Positions 17,423 through 27,445 are shown, counted from the first letter of the stretch. The stretch: 63,702 bases of DNA from Gammaproteobacteria bacterium (GCA_003164785.1 PLUE01000023.1:1-63702), one strand, 5' to 3'. Translations and numbers: made by a program. The notes: generated by a model from the letters alone, not told the origin.

Positions 17423-19900
17423 ATGAGGTGGCCTTTGGCGCACTGGATTCGTGTTTTTGTCGTCCTCTCAATCCCGCTTCTCGCGGCCTCCTTCGTCGCA
17501 GAAGCGCAACAGAGTGCGACTAGCGCCGCGGCCACGCCTGCGGGCTCCGGCGATCTCGATGAGATCGTCGTGAACGGGATCAAGCGCGGCGACCTGATTC
17601 TGCCGACCACGGTGACGTCGACGTCGGCATACGGCCTCGACCTTGGCGTGATGGACACGCCGCGCAACAACACCTTGCTGTCGAAGGCGCAGCTCGACGC
17701 ACTCAACATCCAAAATCCAGGCGGTTTCTCGTATTTGACGTCGAGCAGTTATACGGACGCGGCGTTCGGCCAACCCAACGTGCCGCGCATCCGCGGCCAA
17801 TACGCCGACATGTTCTTCAACGGCATGCGCGACAGCTATACCGTCAACGGCTACGGCGCGCCGGTGAGTTTCAACAGCGTGGACTCGGTCGATATCATCA
17901 AGGGTCCGGCCAGCGTGCAGGCGGGACCCGGCGCCGGCGTCGGCGGCGCGATCGATATCACCACCAAGATGCCGAGCTTCCTGAAGGCCACGGAAGATTT
18001 CAGCGTCGAAGTCGACAGCCAGCAAAAGCGGCGCGCGTCCTTCGACATCAACAGCCCGCTGACGTCGAACACGGCCGCGCGTGTGAGCTTCACGTCCGAC
18101 GATAGCGGCAGCTATTACTACGACATGTATTTCCATCAGCAATCGCTGTTCGTCTCGGTGCTCACGCAGTTCACCCCGGCCTACAGTGTCCTGGTCACCG
18201 GCGGGTTCGAGGACACGCGCTACCGCGAGAACGACGGCGTCAATCGCGTCAATCAGGGGCTCATCGATAACGGGGCCTACCTCACGGGCGGCGTCGTGGG
18301 TGGGCCGCAGAACATCTCGGGCTTCGGGACGGAGATCGATCTGACCGGCGCCCAGCAGCTCAACGACCGGATCTTGATCGATGAGCCTGCGGGCACCGGC
18401 GCGCACTCAGTGCACGCCAAGGGCCAAGTCATCCAGACGTTCAAGGCCACGGATGCTTTCACCATCACCAACAACCTGTTCTACGATTACCTGAACCGCT
18501 ACAACGAGACGGAGGACTACTACGCCGATACGTGCATGGGGTGCTACACGGTCGAGGACAAGACCGATTTCAAGGTGAAGTTCTCGACGGGCCCAGTCAA
18601 CAACGATCTCGATGCCGGCTTCACTTATCGCTATGCGCACCTGGAGGACATTCAGAACTTCGCGAACGAGCCGGTGAGCGTGTTCGATCTGTCGCAAAGC
18701 CCGCTCACGTGGATCTTTCCGCCATCCGCTCAAGCGTCGGGCGGGGCGGTGCCGTACGATGCGGCGTTCAATCATCCGCAGTACGGCGTCCCCGGGCGCA
18801 CGGCGGGCTATTTGAACGGCAGCATCATCTCGAACCTTCAGGATGCGGCCATTTTCTTGGAGCACCGGCTGCAGTTCTCGCCCGAGTGGAGCGTGCTCTA
18901 CGGTCTGCGCGGTGACCTGGTGCAGTTGAACGAAGCCGATCCGCTCGGGGGAACGGGGTTGGTCAACGGGCTGCCGCAAAAGGAATCGACGAACTGGTAT
19001 GGCCTGTACAACGGGAACGTCAGCGTCGTCTATAGTCCGTCCTCGCATATTTCCGCGTATCTCACCTACAACAAGGCGCAATACGTCGACCCCGACGCCA
19101 ACGACGGCGCGGTCGGCACCTTCGGCGTCGACCCGACCGCCCAGTTGCGGCAGGGCACGCTGTTGGAAGAGGCGGGTGTGAAGTTCGATCTGCTCGACAA
19201 GGCGCTGTTCATTTCCACCGCGATTTTCAAGCAAAACCGCGCCATCCCGTCCGGTCAGGGAGGCCTGGAGCATGACTTCGCCCACATCAAGGGCGCCGAG
19301 ATCGAGCTCAACTACCAGCCCGACCCACATTTTTTCGCCACCGCGAGCTATTCTTACCTGCATACGACGCTCGATCAGCCGATGAGTTTCTGGAATTTTC
19401 CCGCGTACCCGGGCATCAACTACGACGGCGCGGCGACTGCGGATCTCTTCAACTCAAACGGGACCAGCAACTACGCGCCCAACCAGAAGTTCAACGATCC
19501 GGGTGTGCCACAACATCTGTTCAATGTGCTCGCGAACTACAAGCACGAGACCGGCTTGGGCGCGCAGGCGAACATCCAGGTCACCGGCAAGGTCGAGACC
19601 ACCCAATCCGGCTATTTGAACGTCCCGGTAGTCGAGTCGGGTTATCTGCCGCTGCCAGCCGGCCTCGTGTCGACGCTCGCGGCCAACGGCGGCTACTACC
19701 AGTCGCCCACCATACCCTGGCAATACACCTTGAATGCCGCGGTCTTCTATAGCTTTCTGCAACACTACAACGTCAAGTTCGCCATCTACAACGTGACCAG
19801 CCGGCACAATCTCGTGAACGACTATCCGTTCTACGGCAACGACTTCCTGACCCGGGTGCCGCCACGCAGCTACGACCTAACCTTGACCGGCAAATTCTAA
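17423..19900 (+). CDS. TonB-dependent outer-membrane receptor
   Basis: The 825-residue receptor imports a scarce solute across the outer membrane using TonB energy. A signal peptide (residues 1-29, ending FVAEAQQ) is followed by a plug (about 60-165, with PNVPRIRGQYADMFFNGMRD and VDIIKGPASVQAGPGAGVGG) and a 22-strand barrel ending in the usual Phe. The start is uncertain: a TTG about 12 bases on, behind GAGGTGG, is an alternative. It stands just ahead of the deaminase and hydroxylase operon, which suggests its ligand is that pathway's heterocyclic substrate rather than a siderophore. Confidence 0.92.
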   Translation: MRWPLAHWIRVFVVLSIPLLAASFVAEAQQSATSAAATPAGSGDLDEIVVNGIKRGDLILPTTVTSTSAYGLDLGVMDTPRNNTLLSKAQLDALNIQNPGGFSYLTSSSYTDAAFGQPNVPRIRGQYADMFFNGMRDSYTVNGYGAPVSFNSVDSVDIIKGPASVQAGPGAGVGGAIDITTKMPSFLKATEDFSVEVDSQQKRRASFDINSPLTSNTAARVSFTSDDSGSYYYDMYFHQQSLFVSVLTQFTPAYSVLVTGGFEDTRYRENDGVNRVNQGLIDNGAYLTGGVVGGPQNISGFGTEIDLTGAQQLNDRILIDEPAGTGAHSVHAKGQVIQTFKATDAFTITNNLFYDYLNRYNETEDYYADTCMGCYTVEDKTDFKVKFSTGPVNNDLDAGFTYRYAHLEDIQNFANEPVSVFDLSQSPLTWIFPPSAQASGGAVPYDAAFNHPQYGVPGRTAGYLNGSIISNLQDAAIFLEHRLQFSPEWSVLYGLRGDLVQLNEADPLGGTGLVNGLPQKESTNWYGLYNGNVSVVYSPSSHISAYLTYNKAQYVDPDANDGAVGTFGVDPTAQLRQGTLLEEAGVKFDLLDKALFISTAIFKQNRAIPSGQGGLEHDFAHIKGAEIELNYQPDPHFFATASYSYLHTTLDQPMSFWNFPAYPGINYDGAATADLFNSNGTSNYAPNQKFNDPGVPQHLFNVLANYKHETGLGAQANIQVTGKVETTQSGYLNVPVVESGYLPLPAGLVSTLAANGGYYQSPTIPWQYTLNAAVFYSFLQHYNVKFAIYNVTSRHNLVNDYPFYGNDFLTRVPPRSYDLTLTGKF

Positions 19901-19928
19901 GACCCGCCCGAGCGGAGAGGATTGATTC

Positions 19929-20429
19929 ATGGTGACCGCTCCACTTCCCGCCGACCCCGGCCTGCGCGTCGCCTTCGAAGAGGCGCTCGCGGGTTATCGG
20001 GAGGGGGGCCTGCCCATCGGTGCGGCCCTCGTCCATCGCGGCGAGGTCATCGCGCGGGGCAGAAACCGCCGCGTGCAGGACGGCAACCCCATCCTGCACG
20101 CGGAGATGAGCTGCTTCCAGAATGCCGGGCGGTTGCCCTCGTCCGTGTATCGCGAAGCGACGCTCTACTCGACGCTCTCGCCGTGCTACATGTGCAGCGG
20201 TGCGGCGCTGCTGTTCGGCGTACCACGCATGGTGGTCGGGGAGAGTCGGACCATTCTCGCGGCCGATGACTGGCTGAGGACGCGCGGAATGACGGTCACC
20301 GTCGCGGACGATCCGGCCTGTTATGAATTGCTGCAGCGGTTCATTGCCGAGAAACCCGAGATCTGGGCGGAAGACATCGGAGACGCCGGAACGGGCCAAA
20401 AATACGACCAGCCCCATCGAGGGACTTGA
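19929..20429 (+). CDS. Cytosine deaminase, yeast Fcy1 type
   Basis: The 166-residue zinc hydrolase closely follows the yeast cytosine deaminase pattern: His57 and Glu59 in HAEM, Cys86 and Cys89 in PCYMCSGA, then GVPRMVVGE and the tail FIAEKPEIWAEDIG. This type removes the amino group from cytosine or related pyrimidines. The bacterial TadA and CodA types differ clearly. It is the first gene of the operon, 28 bases after the receptor, and overlaps or abuts the next gene. The real substrate here could be a modified pyrimidine or another amino-heterocycle. Confidence 0.85.
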   Translation: MVTAPLPADPGLRVAFEEALAGYREGGLPIGAALVHRGEVIARGRNRRVQDGNPILHAEMSCFQNAGRLPSSVYREATLYSTLSPCYMCSGAALLFGVPRMVVGESRTILAADDWLRTRGMTVTVADDPACYELLQRFIAEKPEIWAEDIGDAGTGQKYDQPHRGT

Positions 20430-20431
20430 CC

Positions 20432-21280
20432 TTGACACCGAGCGCGTTCAGCTATGCCCGCCCGGGCAATCTGGACGACGCTGTGTCCCTTCTGAATGAC
20501 CACGGCGACTTTGCCTGCGTCCTGGCGGGCGGCCAGACTCTGATACCGCTGCTCGCGCAGCGAGCCGTTCGACCGCGCCTCGTGATCGACATCAATCGCA
20601 TTCCCGACCTCGACCGGATCGAGATACGCCCGGATCACATTCGCATGGGGGCGCTGGTCCGGCAGGAGCAGGCCCGGCTTTCCTCCGTGGTCCGCGCGGA
20701 GGTCGGTGGCCTGAGCGAGGCGCTCGAGTGGGTGGCCAGTCCAGTCATTCGCGAATGCGGCACCGTCGCGGGCAATCTGGTCGCCAATACCCCCGGGAGC
20801 GAGCTGCCCGCCGTCGCCATCGCGCTCGGAGCGCGGTTCATCGTCACCGATCGTCACGGGGAGCGTCTCGTCGCCGCCGCGGACCTGCTCGGGCCCGGCT
20901 GCCGCCTTGCCGCGGATGCGCTGGTCACGCATGTGCTCTGGCCGCGCTCGCCCGGGCTCGGCGGGTTCTACGAGGTCGCGCGCCGGGACGGGCACGCGCC
21001 GGTGGTGGGCGCGATGGTCAATCTCGGGCGGGACGATTGCCGCATTGGTCTGTGCGGGGTCACCGCCACGGGCATGGCCTGTCCGACCGTCGCCGGCGCC
21101 GTCTTCGACCGCTTCCCGACGGCGCTCGAGCCAGACGAGATCGATCGATTGCTCGCGCGGGATGTTGGCAAGCCATTCTTCGGCAACGCTTTCGTCGGCG
21201 CGCACTACCGTCGCGAGATGGCGCCCGTCGTGATCCAGCGCGCCATCGCCGCGGCCGCCCGTGCGGGGCAACGCGGATGA
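20432..21280 (+). CDS. Molybdenum hydroxylase FAD subunit (CoxM/XdhB type)
   Basis: This medium subunit passes electrons from the iron-sulfur subunit to FAD in an xanthine-dehydrogenase-family enzyme. FAD motifs AGGQTLIPLL (near residue 33) and IRECGTVAGNLVANTPGSELP are in place, followed by the CO-dehydrogenase flavoprotein C domain. Length is 282 residues. The TTG at 20432 is chosen because GAGGGA lies 7 bases upstream; a TTG at 20426 is too close to it. It is translationally coupled to both neighbours. Confidence 0.88.
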   Translation: MTPSAFSYARPGNLDDAVSLLNDHGDFACVLAGGQTLIPLLAQRAVRPRLVIDINRIPDLDRIEIRPDHIRMGALVRQEQARLSSVVRAEVGGLSEALEWVASPVIRECGTVAGNLVANTPGSELPAVAIALGARFIVTDRHGERLVAAADLLGPGCRLAADALVTHVLWPRSPGLGGFYEVARRDGHAPVVGAMVNLGRDDCRIGLCGVTATGMACPTVAGAVFDRFPTALEPDEIDRLLARDVGKPFFGNAFVGAHYRREMAPVVIQRAIAAAARAGQRG

Positions 21281-21780
21281 ACGCACTCCTGATGGACGAG
21301 CGCCTACCCCTGTCCGTGACCGTCGACGGCAGCCTCATCACCGCCGCGGTCCGACCGCGATGTCTTCTGAGTGATTTTCTGCGCGGTGAAGTCGGCGCCA
21401 CCGGCGTGCATGTCGGTTGCGGCCAGGGCGTGTGCGGCGCCTGTACGGTGGTCATCGATGGCCGGCCGGTGCGGGCGTGCCTGATGCTGGCGATGCAAGC
21501 GGACGGCTGCCGCATCCAGACGGTCACGAGTCTGTCCGAGCTCGAGGGCGGGCAGGCCCCGGGCCCGGATGGGCTGACCCGATTGCAAGCGGCGTTCCGC
21601 GAGCACCATGCGCTGCAATGCGGTTTCTGCACGCCGGGCTTGCTGGTATCCACGGCGATATTTCTCGCGCGCAACCCACATCCCAGCCGTGCGGCGATTC
21701 TCGCGCACCTGAACGGACACCTGTGTCGCTGCACGGGTTACGCGAACATCATCGCGGCCATCGAGTCGCTGGCACGATGA
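21277..21780 (+). CDS. Molybdenum hydroxylase [2Fe-2S] subunit (CoxS/XdhC type)
   Basis: The 167-residue small subunit carries two [2Fe-2S] clusters. The plant-type cluster uses CGQGVCGAC plus the later Cys in RPVRAC, and the C-terminal cluster uses CGFC and CRCTGY. It relays electrons between the molybdenum centre and FAD. ATGA overlaps occur at both ends, so the three subunits are made from one transcript. Confidence 0.93.
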   Translation: MNALLMDERLPLSVTVDGSLITAAVRPRCLLSDFLRGEVGATGVHVGCGQGVCGACTVVIDGRPVRACLMLAMQADGCRIQTVTSLSELEGGQAPGPDGLTRLQAAFREHHALQCGFCTPGLLVSTAIFLARNPHPSRAAILAHLNGHLCRCTGYANIIAAIESLAR

Positions 21781-24104
21781 GCATACCGGCGCGAGCCTTC
21801 GGCACCGGCCGGCGACGGCGCGAGGATGCCGCCCTGTTGACCGGCACGGCGCACTACGTGGCCGACCTGATCCAGCCCGGCATGGCGGTCATGCGCGTCA
21901 TCCGTTCCAAGCATGCCCATGCACGGGTGACACGGATCGACTTCGGTGCGGCAGCCCGCGACGCGCAGTGCCTCGGTTGGATGAGCGCCGCCGACCTGCC
22001 GGATGGGCGCGCTGCGCTGCCGGCGCTGGACCTCCTCGAGAGTTCCGCCGCCATCCAGCACCCGCTGTTGGCGGGCGATGTCGCGCGCTATGCGGGGCAG
22101 CCGATCGCGATCATCCTCGCATGCGACGCCTACGCGGCCGACGACGCGGCCGAGCGGGTGCAGGTCGAATACGAAGAACTCCCGCCGGTCATGAACGTCG
22201 TCGACGCGCTACGCCCGGGCGCAACGCTCCTCTATCCCGAACTCGGGTCGAACATCGTCCATGAGACGGCGCAGCGGCTCGGCGACCCGGAGCGGGCGTT
22301 CGCCATCGCGACGACCATCGTCGAACAGGACTTTGCCTTTCCCCGGGTCACCGCCAGTTCGATGGAAACGCGCGGTGCGATCGCCCGGCTCGAGCCCGAT
22401 ACCGGACGCTATCTCGTCCACAGTTCGACCCAGATTCCTCAGTTGCTGCGCGACGAACTCGCGTGCATCAGCGGCCTGCCGCGGGACCGCGTGCGCGTGA
22501 TCGCGCCCGCCATCGGCGGTGGGTTCGGCGCCAAAGAGGCGATCTATCCGGAGGAAATCCTGGTGCTGCTCGCGGCGATGCGGTTCGGCATGCCGGTGTG
22601 CTGGACCGAGGATCGCGCCGAGTCGTTCTCAGCCACGGTGCAGGGTCGCGAAGAGCGGCTCTCGGTGCGCGCCGCCCTCGACGACCACGGCATCATGACC
22701 GCGATCGAGGTTGATTGCCTCGCCGACATCGGCGGTGCTTGCGCCCTGCTCAGCAACACGCCCGGCGCCGCGGTCGCGACACTGCGCGGTCCTTATCGCA
22801 TCCCGAATTTCCGGTCGCGTGCGCGCTCGGTCGTCACCAACAAGACGCCGCTGAACGTCTATCGGGGGGCGGGCTATCCACAGGCGACACTGGCGATGGA
22901 ACGTATGATGGATCTGGCGGCGGCGCGGATCGGACTCGATCGCGCCGAGATCCGCCGTCGCAACCTGCTGCACTCGGACGAGTTCCCGGTGGATCGCGGC
23001 GTCGGCTATCCAGGTTGCGCGCGGATCGTGCTCGACAGCGGCGACTTTCCCGCCTGTCTCGACTCCACCCTCGACGCGATCGGGTATGCAGGCTTCCAAA
23101 CCCGCCGCGCTGCCGCCGGCCCGGGCGAAGCTCTCGGGCTCGGGCTTTCCTTCGTCGTGGAGATGACCGGCATCGGGCCGGCGGAACCGGCCCGACTCAG
23201 GCTCAAGGCGGATGGCAGGCTCGAACTCCTGAGCGGCATCACGCCGATCGGGCAGGGCAGCGAAACCACGATCGTGCAGATTCTCGCCGACCATCTTGGC
23301 CTGCCGGAAGACACCATCGTCTTCCGTGGCGGCGACACCGACGAGGCACCCGATGCGCCGGGGACGTTTGCTTCGCGTGGCGCGACGATGGGCGGAAATG
23401 CCGCATGCGCCGCCGGAAACGCGTTCTTGCTCCAGGCGCGCCGGCTGTTCGCGGAATTGCGCGGCGTCTCGGTGGAGAGCATCGTGTGGGAGAATGGGGG
23501 GCTGATCGAGCGCGACAGTACGAGCGAGGTGATGACGCTGCAACACTTGAGCCAGCTGGCGCTGTCAGCAGGAATCGATGCGACGCAGCGGCTCGATGCG
23601 CGCGCCGTATTCGAGGACGCGGGCATCGCCCATGCGAGCGGATGCCATGCGGCGGTCGTCACGGTCGATGTCGCCACCGGCATCGTGCGCGTGCTCGACT
23701 ACGCGGTCACGCATGATTGCGGCCGCATCGCCAATCCCTTGCTCGTCGACGGTCAGATCATGGGGGGCGTGGTGCAGGGCCTGGGTGCCGCGCTGTTCGA
23801 GGAATTGCTCTACGACGCCGAGGGACTGCCCCGCGCACGCGGGTTCGGCGACTACGTTCTGCCCACGGCGGCAACCGCACCTCATTTCGTGCTGCGTCAC
23901 ATCGAGACCCCGTCGCCGCTCAACCCGCTCGGGATGAAGGGCGCGGGGGAAGCGGGATGCACGGGCGCGGCGGCGGCCATCGTCAATGCGCTTAGCGATG
24001 CGCTCGGTCCGTTCGGCGTCGTGCCGGACTGCGGCCCGTTCTCGCCCGCCCACGTGCGTGAGCTGTTGCGCAACGCCAAACCACAGGAAGCTTCGCCATG
24101 TTGA
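21777..24104 (+). CDS. Molybdenum hydroxylase large subunit (XdhA/CoxL family)
   Basis: The 775-residue catalytic subunit binds molybdopterin cytosine dinucleotide and hydroxylates a carbon next to a ring nitrogen. GGGFGAKEAIYPEE, NVYRGAGYPQATLAMER and the C-terminal GMKGAGEAGCTGAAAA, which carries the catalytic Glu, are present. The CO-dehydrogenase loop with selanyl-cysteine is not, so it is not a CO dehydrogenase. Substrate may be hypoxanthine/xanthine or another N-heterocycle; the flanking deaminase and creatininase-like genes make the latter plausible. Its end overlaps the next gene by 7 bases. Confidence 0.88.
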   Translation: MSIPARAFGTGRRRREDAALLTGTAHYVADLIQPGMAVMRVIRSKHAHARVTRIDFGAAARDAQCLGWMSAADLPDGRAALPALDLLESSAAIQHPLLAGDVARYAGQPIAIILACDAYAADDAAERVQVEYEELPPVMNVVDALRPGATLLYPELGSNIVHETAQRLGDPERAFAIATTIVEQDFAFPRVTASSMETRGAIARLEPDTGRYLVHSSTQIPQLLRDELACISGLPRDRVRVIAPAIGGGFGAKEAIYPEEILVLLAAMRFGMPVCWTEDRAESFSATVQGREERLSVRAALDDHGIMTAIEVDCLADIGGACALLSNTPGAAVATLRGPYRIPNFRSRARSVVTNKTPLNVYRGAGYPQATLAMERMMDLAAARIGLDRAEIRRRNLLHSDEFPVDRGVGYPGCARIVLDSGDFPACLDSTLDAIGYAGFQTRRAAAGPGEALGLGLSFVVEMTGIGPAEPARLRLKADGRLELLSGITPIGQGSETTIVQILADHLGLPEDTIVFRGGDTDEAPDAPGTFASRGATMGGNAACAAGNAFLLQARRLFAELRGVSVESIVWENGGLIERDSTSEVMTLQHLSQLALSAGIDATQRLDARAVFEDAGIAHASGCHAAVVTVDVATGIVRVLDYAVTHDCGRIANPLLVDGQIMGGVVQGLGAALFEELLYDAEGLPRARGFGDYVLPTAATAPHFVLRHIETPSPLNPLGMKGAGEAGCTGAAAAIVNALSDALGPFGVVPDCGPFSPAHVRELLRNAKPQEASPC

Positions 24105-25069
24105 CCCGACGCATTCTTTGCCGCTCGCTGGCGCTGGGGGGGCTGTCGGCCTTAACCGCGATCCGACTCGCCCGGGCCGCGGCCGCGAATGCCTTGTCGA
24201 TGCAGGCCGCGTGGGTCAACGACGCCGAGTTCATGGGCTACTTCGTCGGCATCCAGAACGGCATCTACAAGGCCGACAACGTGGACTTGACCTACCTGTC
24301 GGGTGGCCCGGACGTCATCCCGGAAAGCGCGTTGCTGGCGGGCCGGGCGCCGCTCGCGCTGACAACCCCCGACACGACGATTCGCGCCATCTCCTCGCAG
24401 GGTGCCAGGTTCAAGATCATCGGCGCCCAGTTCCAGAAGAGCCCGATCGGCGTCGTCAGCCTGGCGTCGAACCCGATCAAGACCGTGAAAGATCTCGAGG
24501 GCAAGATCCTGGCGGTCCCGCCGGTCAACATGGCGGCCGTGCTCGGGATGCTGAAGATCAACGGCATCGCCAAGAGCCGCGTCCGGATCGTTCCGTATCA
24601 ATTCGATCCGACGCCGCTCATCAAGGGCGAGATCGACGCATCGGTCGATTTCGTGACCGACGTCCCCTATACCATCGGGCTGGCCGGCAAGCAGGCCGTG
24701 TCCTTCCTCCTCTACGACAACGGCGTGACTCAGTACGCCGACACGGTCGTGGTGACCGAGGAGTTCCTGGCCGCCAATCGACCGCTGCTGGTGCGCTGGC
24801 TCAGGGCGAGCCGCGCGGCCTGGGCCCTGAATTTCAAGGATCCGGCGAAATACCCGACGCAGTTCAAGACCAGCTGGCTGAGCGGTACCGGCCGCGCGAC
24901 CGAGAACGACATCTTCACGAACACGGCGAACAAGCCGCTGATCGACACGTCGAACGGCATCTTCTCGATGACCGAGGCCGGCATCACCGCGAATATCGGC
25001 TACCTGAAGAGCGTCGGCATCGCGGCCGAGCGTTCGATGTTCGATACCTCGCTTCTCGCCGGGCTTTAA
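24098..25069 (+). CDS. ABC importer substrate-binding protein, NMT1/SsuA type
   Basis: The 323-residue periplasmic binding protein delivers its ligand to the ABC permease encoded downstream. An N-terminal signal with two arginines (LTRRILCRSLALGG) precedes the mature start near ARAAAANALS. The fold of the pyrimidine-precursor and sulfonate binders is indicated by VNDAEFMGYFVGIQNGIYKA and by the LEGKILAVPP segment. Members bind 4-amino-pyrimidines, aromatic sulfonates or other small aromatics. It overlaps the hydroxylase gene, tying uptake to oxidation. Confidence 0.85.
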   Translation: MLTRRILCRSLALGGLSALTAIRLARAAAANALSMQAAWVNDAEFMGYFVGIQNGIYKADNVDLTYLSGGPDVIPESALLAGRAPLALTTPDTTIRAISSQGARFKIIGAQFQKSPIGVVSLASNPIKTVKDLEGKILAVPPVNMAAVLGMLKINGIAKSRVRIVPYQFDPTPLIKGEIDASVDFVTDVPYTIGLAGKQAVSFLLYDNGVTQYADTVVVTEEFLAANRPLLVRWLRASRAAWALNFKDPAKYPTQFKTSWLSGTGRATENDIFTNTANKPLIDTSNGIFSMTEAGITANIGYLKSVGIAAERSMFDTSLLAGL

Positions 25070-25073
25070 GGTC

Positions 25074-25871
25074 GTGGACTCCACACCCGACGCCCTGCGC
25101 ACCGATGGCCTGAGCGTGACCGGCGTGCGCCGCACGTTCAAGGTCGAGGGTCGGGACATTGCCGCCCTGAGCGACGTCTCGCTCGAATGCGCGCCCGGTT
25201 CCTTCACGGCGTTGATCGGACCCTCGGGATGCGGCAAGTCGACACTCCTCAGAATCATCGCCGGGCTCGATCGGCCCGATCAGGGAGCGGTGTCGATAGG
25301 CGGCGCCGCGCCGCTCGAAAAGTGTCGTGAGGGGGCGTTGGGCGTCGCCTTCCAGGATGCCGCGCTGCTGCCCTGGCGGACGGTTCGGCAGAACATCGCG
25401 CTGCCGCTCCAGGTGCTCGGCCGGTCGTTGCAGGGCCACGCGGCGCGCATCGACCAGTTGATCGAACTCGTGGGTCTGAAAGGCTTCGAAGACGCACGAC
25501 CCGGACAGCTTTCCGGCGGCATGCGCCAACGCGTGGCCATCGCGCGGACCCTGGTCACCGAGCCGTCGGTATTGCTGCTCGACGAGCCGTTCGGTGCGCT
25601 CGATCAGATCCTGCGGCGGAGCATGAACCTCGAACTGCAGCGGATCTGGCTGGCGAACCGGCCGACGACCGTGCTGGTCACGCATGGCATCGACGAAGCG
25701 CTGTTCCTGGCCGACCGTATCATCGTCATGCAGCGCAACCCGGGGCGGATCGCGTGCATCGTCGAGGTTCCCTTCGCGCGGCCGCGCCACCCGGATTTGT
25801 TCGCCGCGTCCGAGTTCCATCGTCTCGAGGACGAGGTCGCGGACCATCTATTCGGCGCCCCGGCAGCATGA
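25074..25871 (+). CDS. ABC importer ATP-binding protein, SsuB/ThiZ type
   Basis: The 265-residue ATPase powers the importer. Walker A GPSGCGKST is at residues 49-57, Q-loop FQDAALLPW about 93-101, signature LSGGMRQR at 146-153 and Walker B LLLDEP at 167-172. A GTG start lies 4 bases after the binding-protein stop. Its last 4 bases overlap the permease start. Confidence 0.93.
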   Translation: MDSTPDALRTDGLSVTGVRRTFKVEGRDIAALSDVSLECAPGSFTALIGPSGCGKSTLLRIIAGLDRPDQGAVSIGGAAPLEKCREGALGVAFQDAALLPWRTVRQNIALPLQVLGRSLQGHAARIDQLIELVGLKGFEDARPGQLSGGMRQRVAIARTLVTEPSVLLLDEPFGALDQILRRSMNLELQRIWLANRPTTVLVTHGIDEALFLADRIIVMQRNPGRIACIVEVPFARPRHPDLFAASEFHRLEDEVADHLFGAPAA

Positions 25872-27430
25872 AGGCCGTCGCGATATCGGTGCTGCGGCTC
25901 GGTCTATTGCTCGCGGTCTGGGAGATTTGCGGCGACCTACGCCTGATCGCGGACGGCGCGTTGCCGTCGCCGAGCGCCATTCTGTGGCAGTGGTGGCAGG
26001 ATCGCGACGTCTATCCGCCGCATATCTGGGCCACGGTCTTGCCGGCCTCGATCGGCTTCTTGGTGGGCAACGCCGTGGCCATTGCCGCGTCGATCGGCTT
26101 CGTTCTGGCGCCGGCGCTCGAACGGTTGATGCGCGGATTCAACATCGCGGTCTTCGCGATCCCGCCCATTGCCATCAGCCCGGTGCTCGTCATCACGCTG
26201 CCGGGGATCTGGCCGCAGATAACACTTGCCGCGATCTCGGTCTATTTTCCGACGATGTTGATGACCTTGCTCGGATTGAGGGACGTCGACCCGCGTCCGA
26301 TCGAGGTCATCCGTTCCTACGGCGGCGGCGATCTCGCGGTGCTGCGCTGGTTGCGGCTACGCTCGTGTCTGCCCGGCCTGCTGGGCGGTCTGCGCGTCGC
26401 AGCACCGGCGGCGATTCTGGGCGCCATCCTCGCCGAGTTCGGCAGCGGCTCGCGCTGGGGACTCGGATCGTTTCTGCTCGGCTCGCTCGGCCGCGGCAAT
26501 CCGGCCCGGATCTGGGGGATCGGCCTCGCCGCGACCGCGTTGGCGGCGATCGCCTATGCGCTGTGCGCGCTGCTCGCGAGACGTTACGCGGCCGCGAGCA
26601 TGGTCACCATCGCACAGGGCGTGACCCTCGAACCCCGGCGACGCGCCGGCCGGGAACGGTTGCAGGATCTGGCGCTGGCCAGCGGCGCTTTCATCATGCC
26701 GTTCGTCATTTGGTGGAGCATTCTGGCGGGTTTCAGGGTCTCTCCGGTGATCGCGCGTACCCCGCTTGCCGTCTGGACGTTCCTCACCGAGGGGCCGGGC
26801 GCCGCCGACGCGCGCGGCGCGATACTCGATGCGCTGGGCCAGTCGTTGCCCTGGGCCGGCGTCGGCCTCGTGATCGCCCTGTCCGTCGCCCTGGGATTGG
26901 CGGTTCTGGGCGTCGTGTGGCGCGGTGTAACGGCGTCATTGATGCCCGTCGCGCTGGTGCTGCAGACGATGCCGCTGGTGGCGCTCACACCCATCGTCGT
27001 GCTGGTGTTCGGCCGCGGCATCGCGACGACCCTGGTGGTCACGGTCGCCGTCACGTTCTTCCCGGCCTTCATCACGATCGCTCAAGGTCTCTCGCAGGTG
27101 CCGAAGCCCGCCCTCGATCTCCTGGACGTCTACGGCGCGAGCCGGATGCAGAAGCTACGCTTCGTCAGCCTGCCGAGCAGCCTGCCGCATGTTTGCGCGG
27201 CGGCCCGTCTCGTCGCGCCGGCGGCGCTGCTGGGCGTGATGATCGCCGAATGGCTCGCGACCGGTTATGGTCTCGGCAATCTGCTCAACGAGGCGCGCGG
27301 CGAGCTGGATTACGGGATGATCTGGGCGGTCGCGTTCGTCGCGATCGCCGTGTCGGTGGCTTTCTACCAGTTCGTGAGGTTGATCGAGACCCACATTCTC
27401 AGGCGTTTCCAGCCCGCAACGGGCGCCTGA
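25868..27430 (+). CDS. ABC importer permease, two permease domains fused
   Basis: One 520-residue chain contains two complete SsuC-like inner-membrane permease domains. The first (about 1-245) has the coupling loop around RPIEVIRSYGGG; the second (about 260-515) has it around KPALDLLDVYGASRMQKLRF. Most relatives are single-domain proteins that dimerise, so the two non-identical halves here would form the whole channel from one chain. The start at 25868 overlaps the ATPase stop. The ligand follows the binding protein and is unknown. Confidence 0.88.
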   Translation: MKAVAISVLRLGLLLAVWEICGDLRLIADGALPSPSAILWQWWQDRDVYPPHIWATVLPASIGFLVGNAVAIAASIGFVLAPALERLMRGFNIAVFAIPPIAISPVLVITLPGIWPQITLAAISVYFPTMLMTLLGLRDVDPRPIEVIRSYGGGDLAVLRWLRLRSCLPGLLGGLRVAAPAAILGAILAEFGSGSRWGLGSFLLGSLGRGNPARIWGIGLAATALAAIAYALCALLARRYAAASMVTIAQGVTLEPRRRAGRERLQDLALASGAFIMPFVIWWSILAGFRVSPVIARTPLAVWTFLTEGPGAADARGAILDALGQSLPWAGVGLVIALSVALGLAVLGVVWRGVTASLMPVALVLQTMPLVALTPIVVLVFGRGIATTLVVTVAVTFFPAFITIAQGLSQVPKPALDLLDVYGASRMQKLRFVSLPSSLPHVCAAARLVAPAALLGVMIAEWLATGYGLGNLLNEARGELDYGMIWAVAFVAIAVSVAFYQFVRLIETHILRRFQPATGA

Positions 27431-27445
27431 TCGAGGAGGTTGTTC

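Noticed and set aside
21777..24104. Carbon monoxide dehydrogenase large subunit
   Set aside because: The motif carrying the active-site selanyl-cysteine of true CoxL is absent, and the neighbours point to N-heterocycle metabolism.
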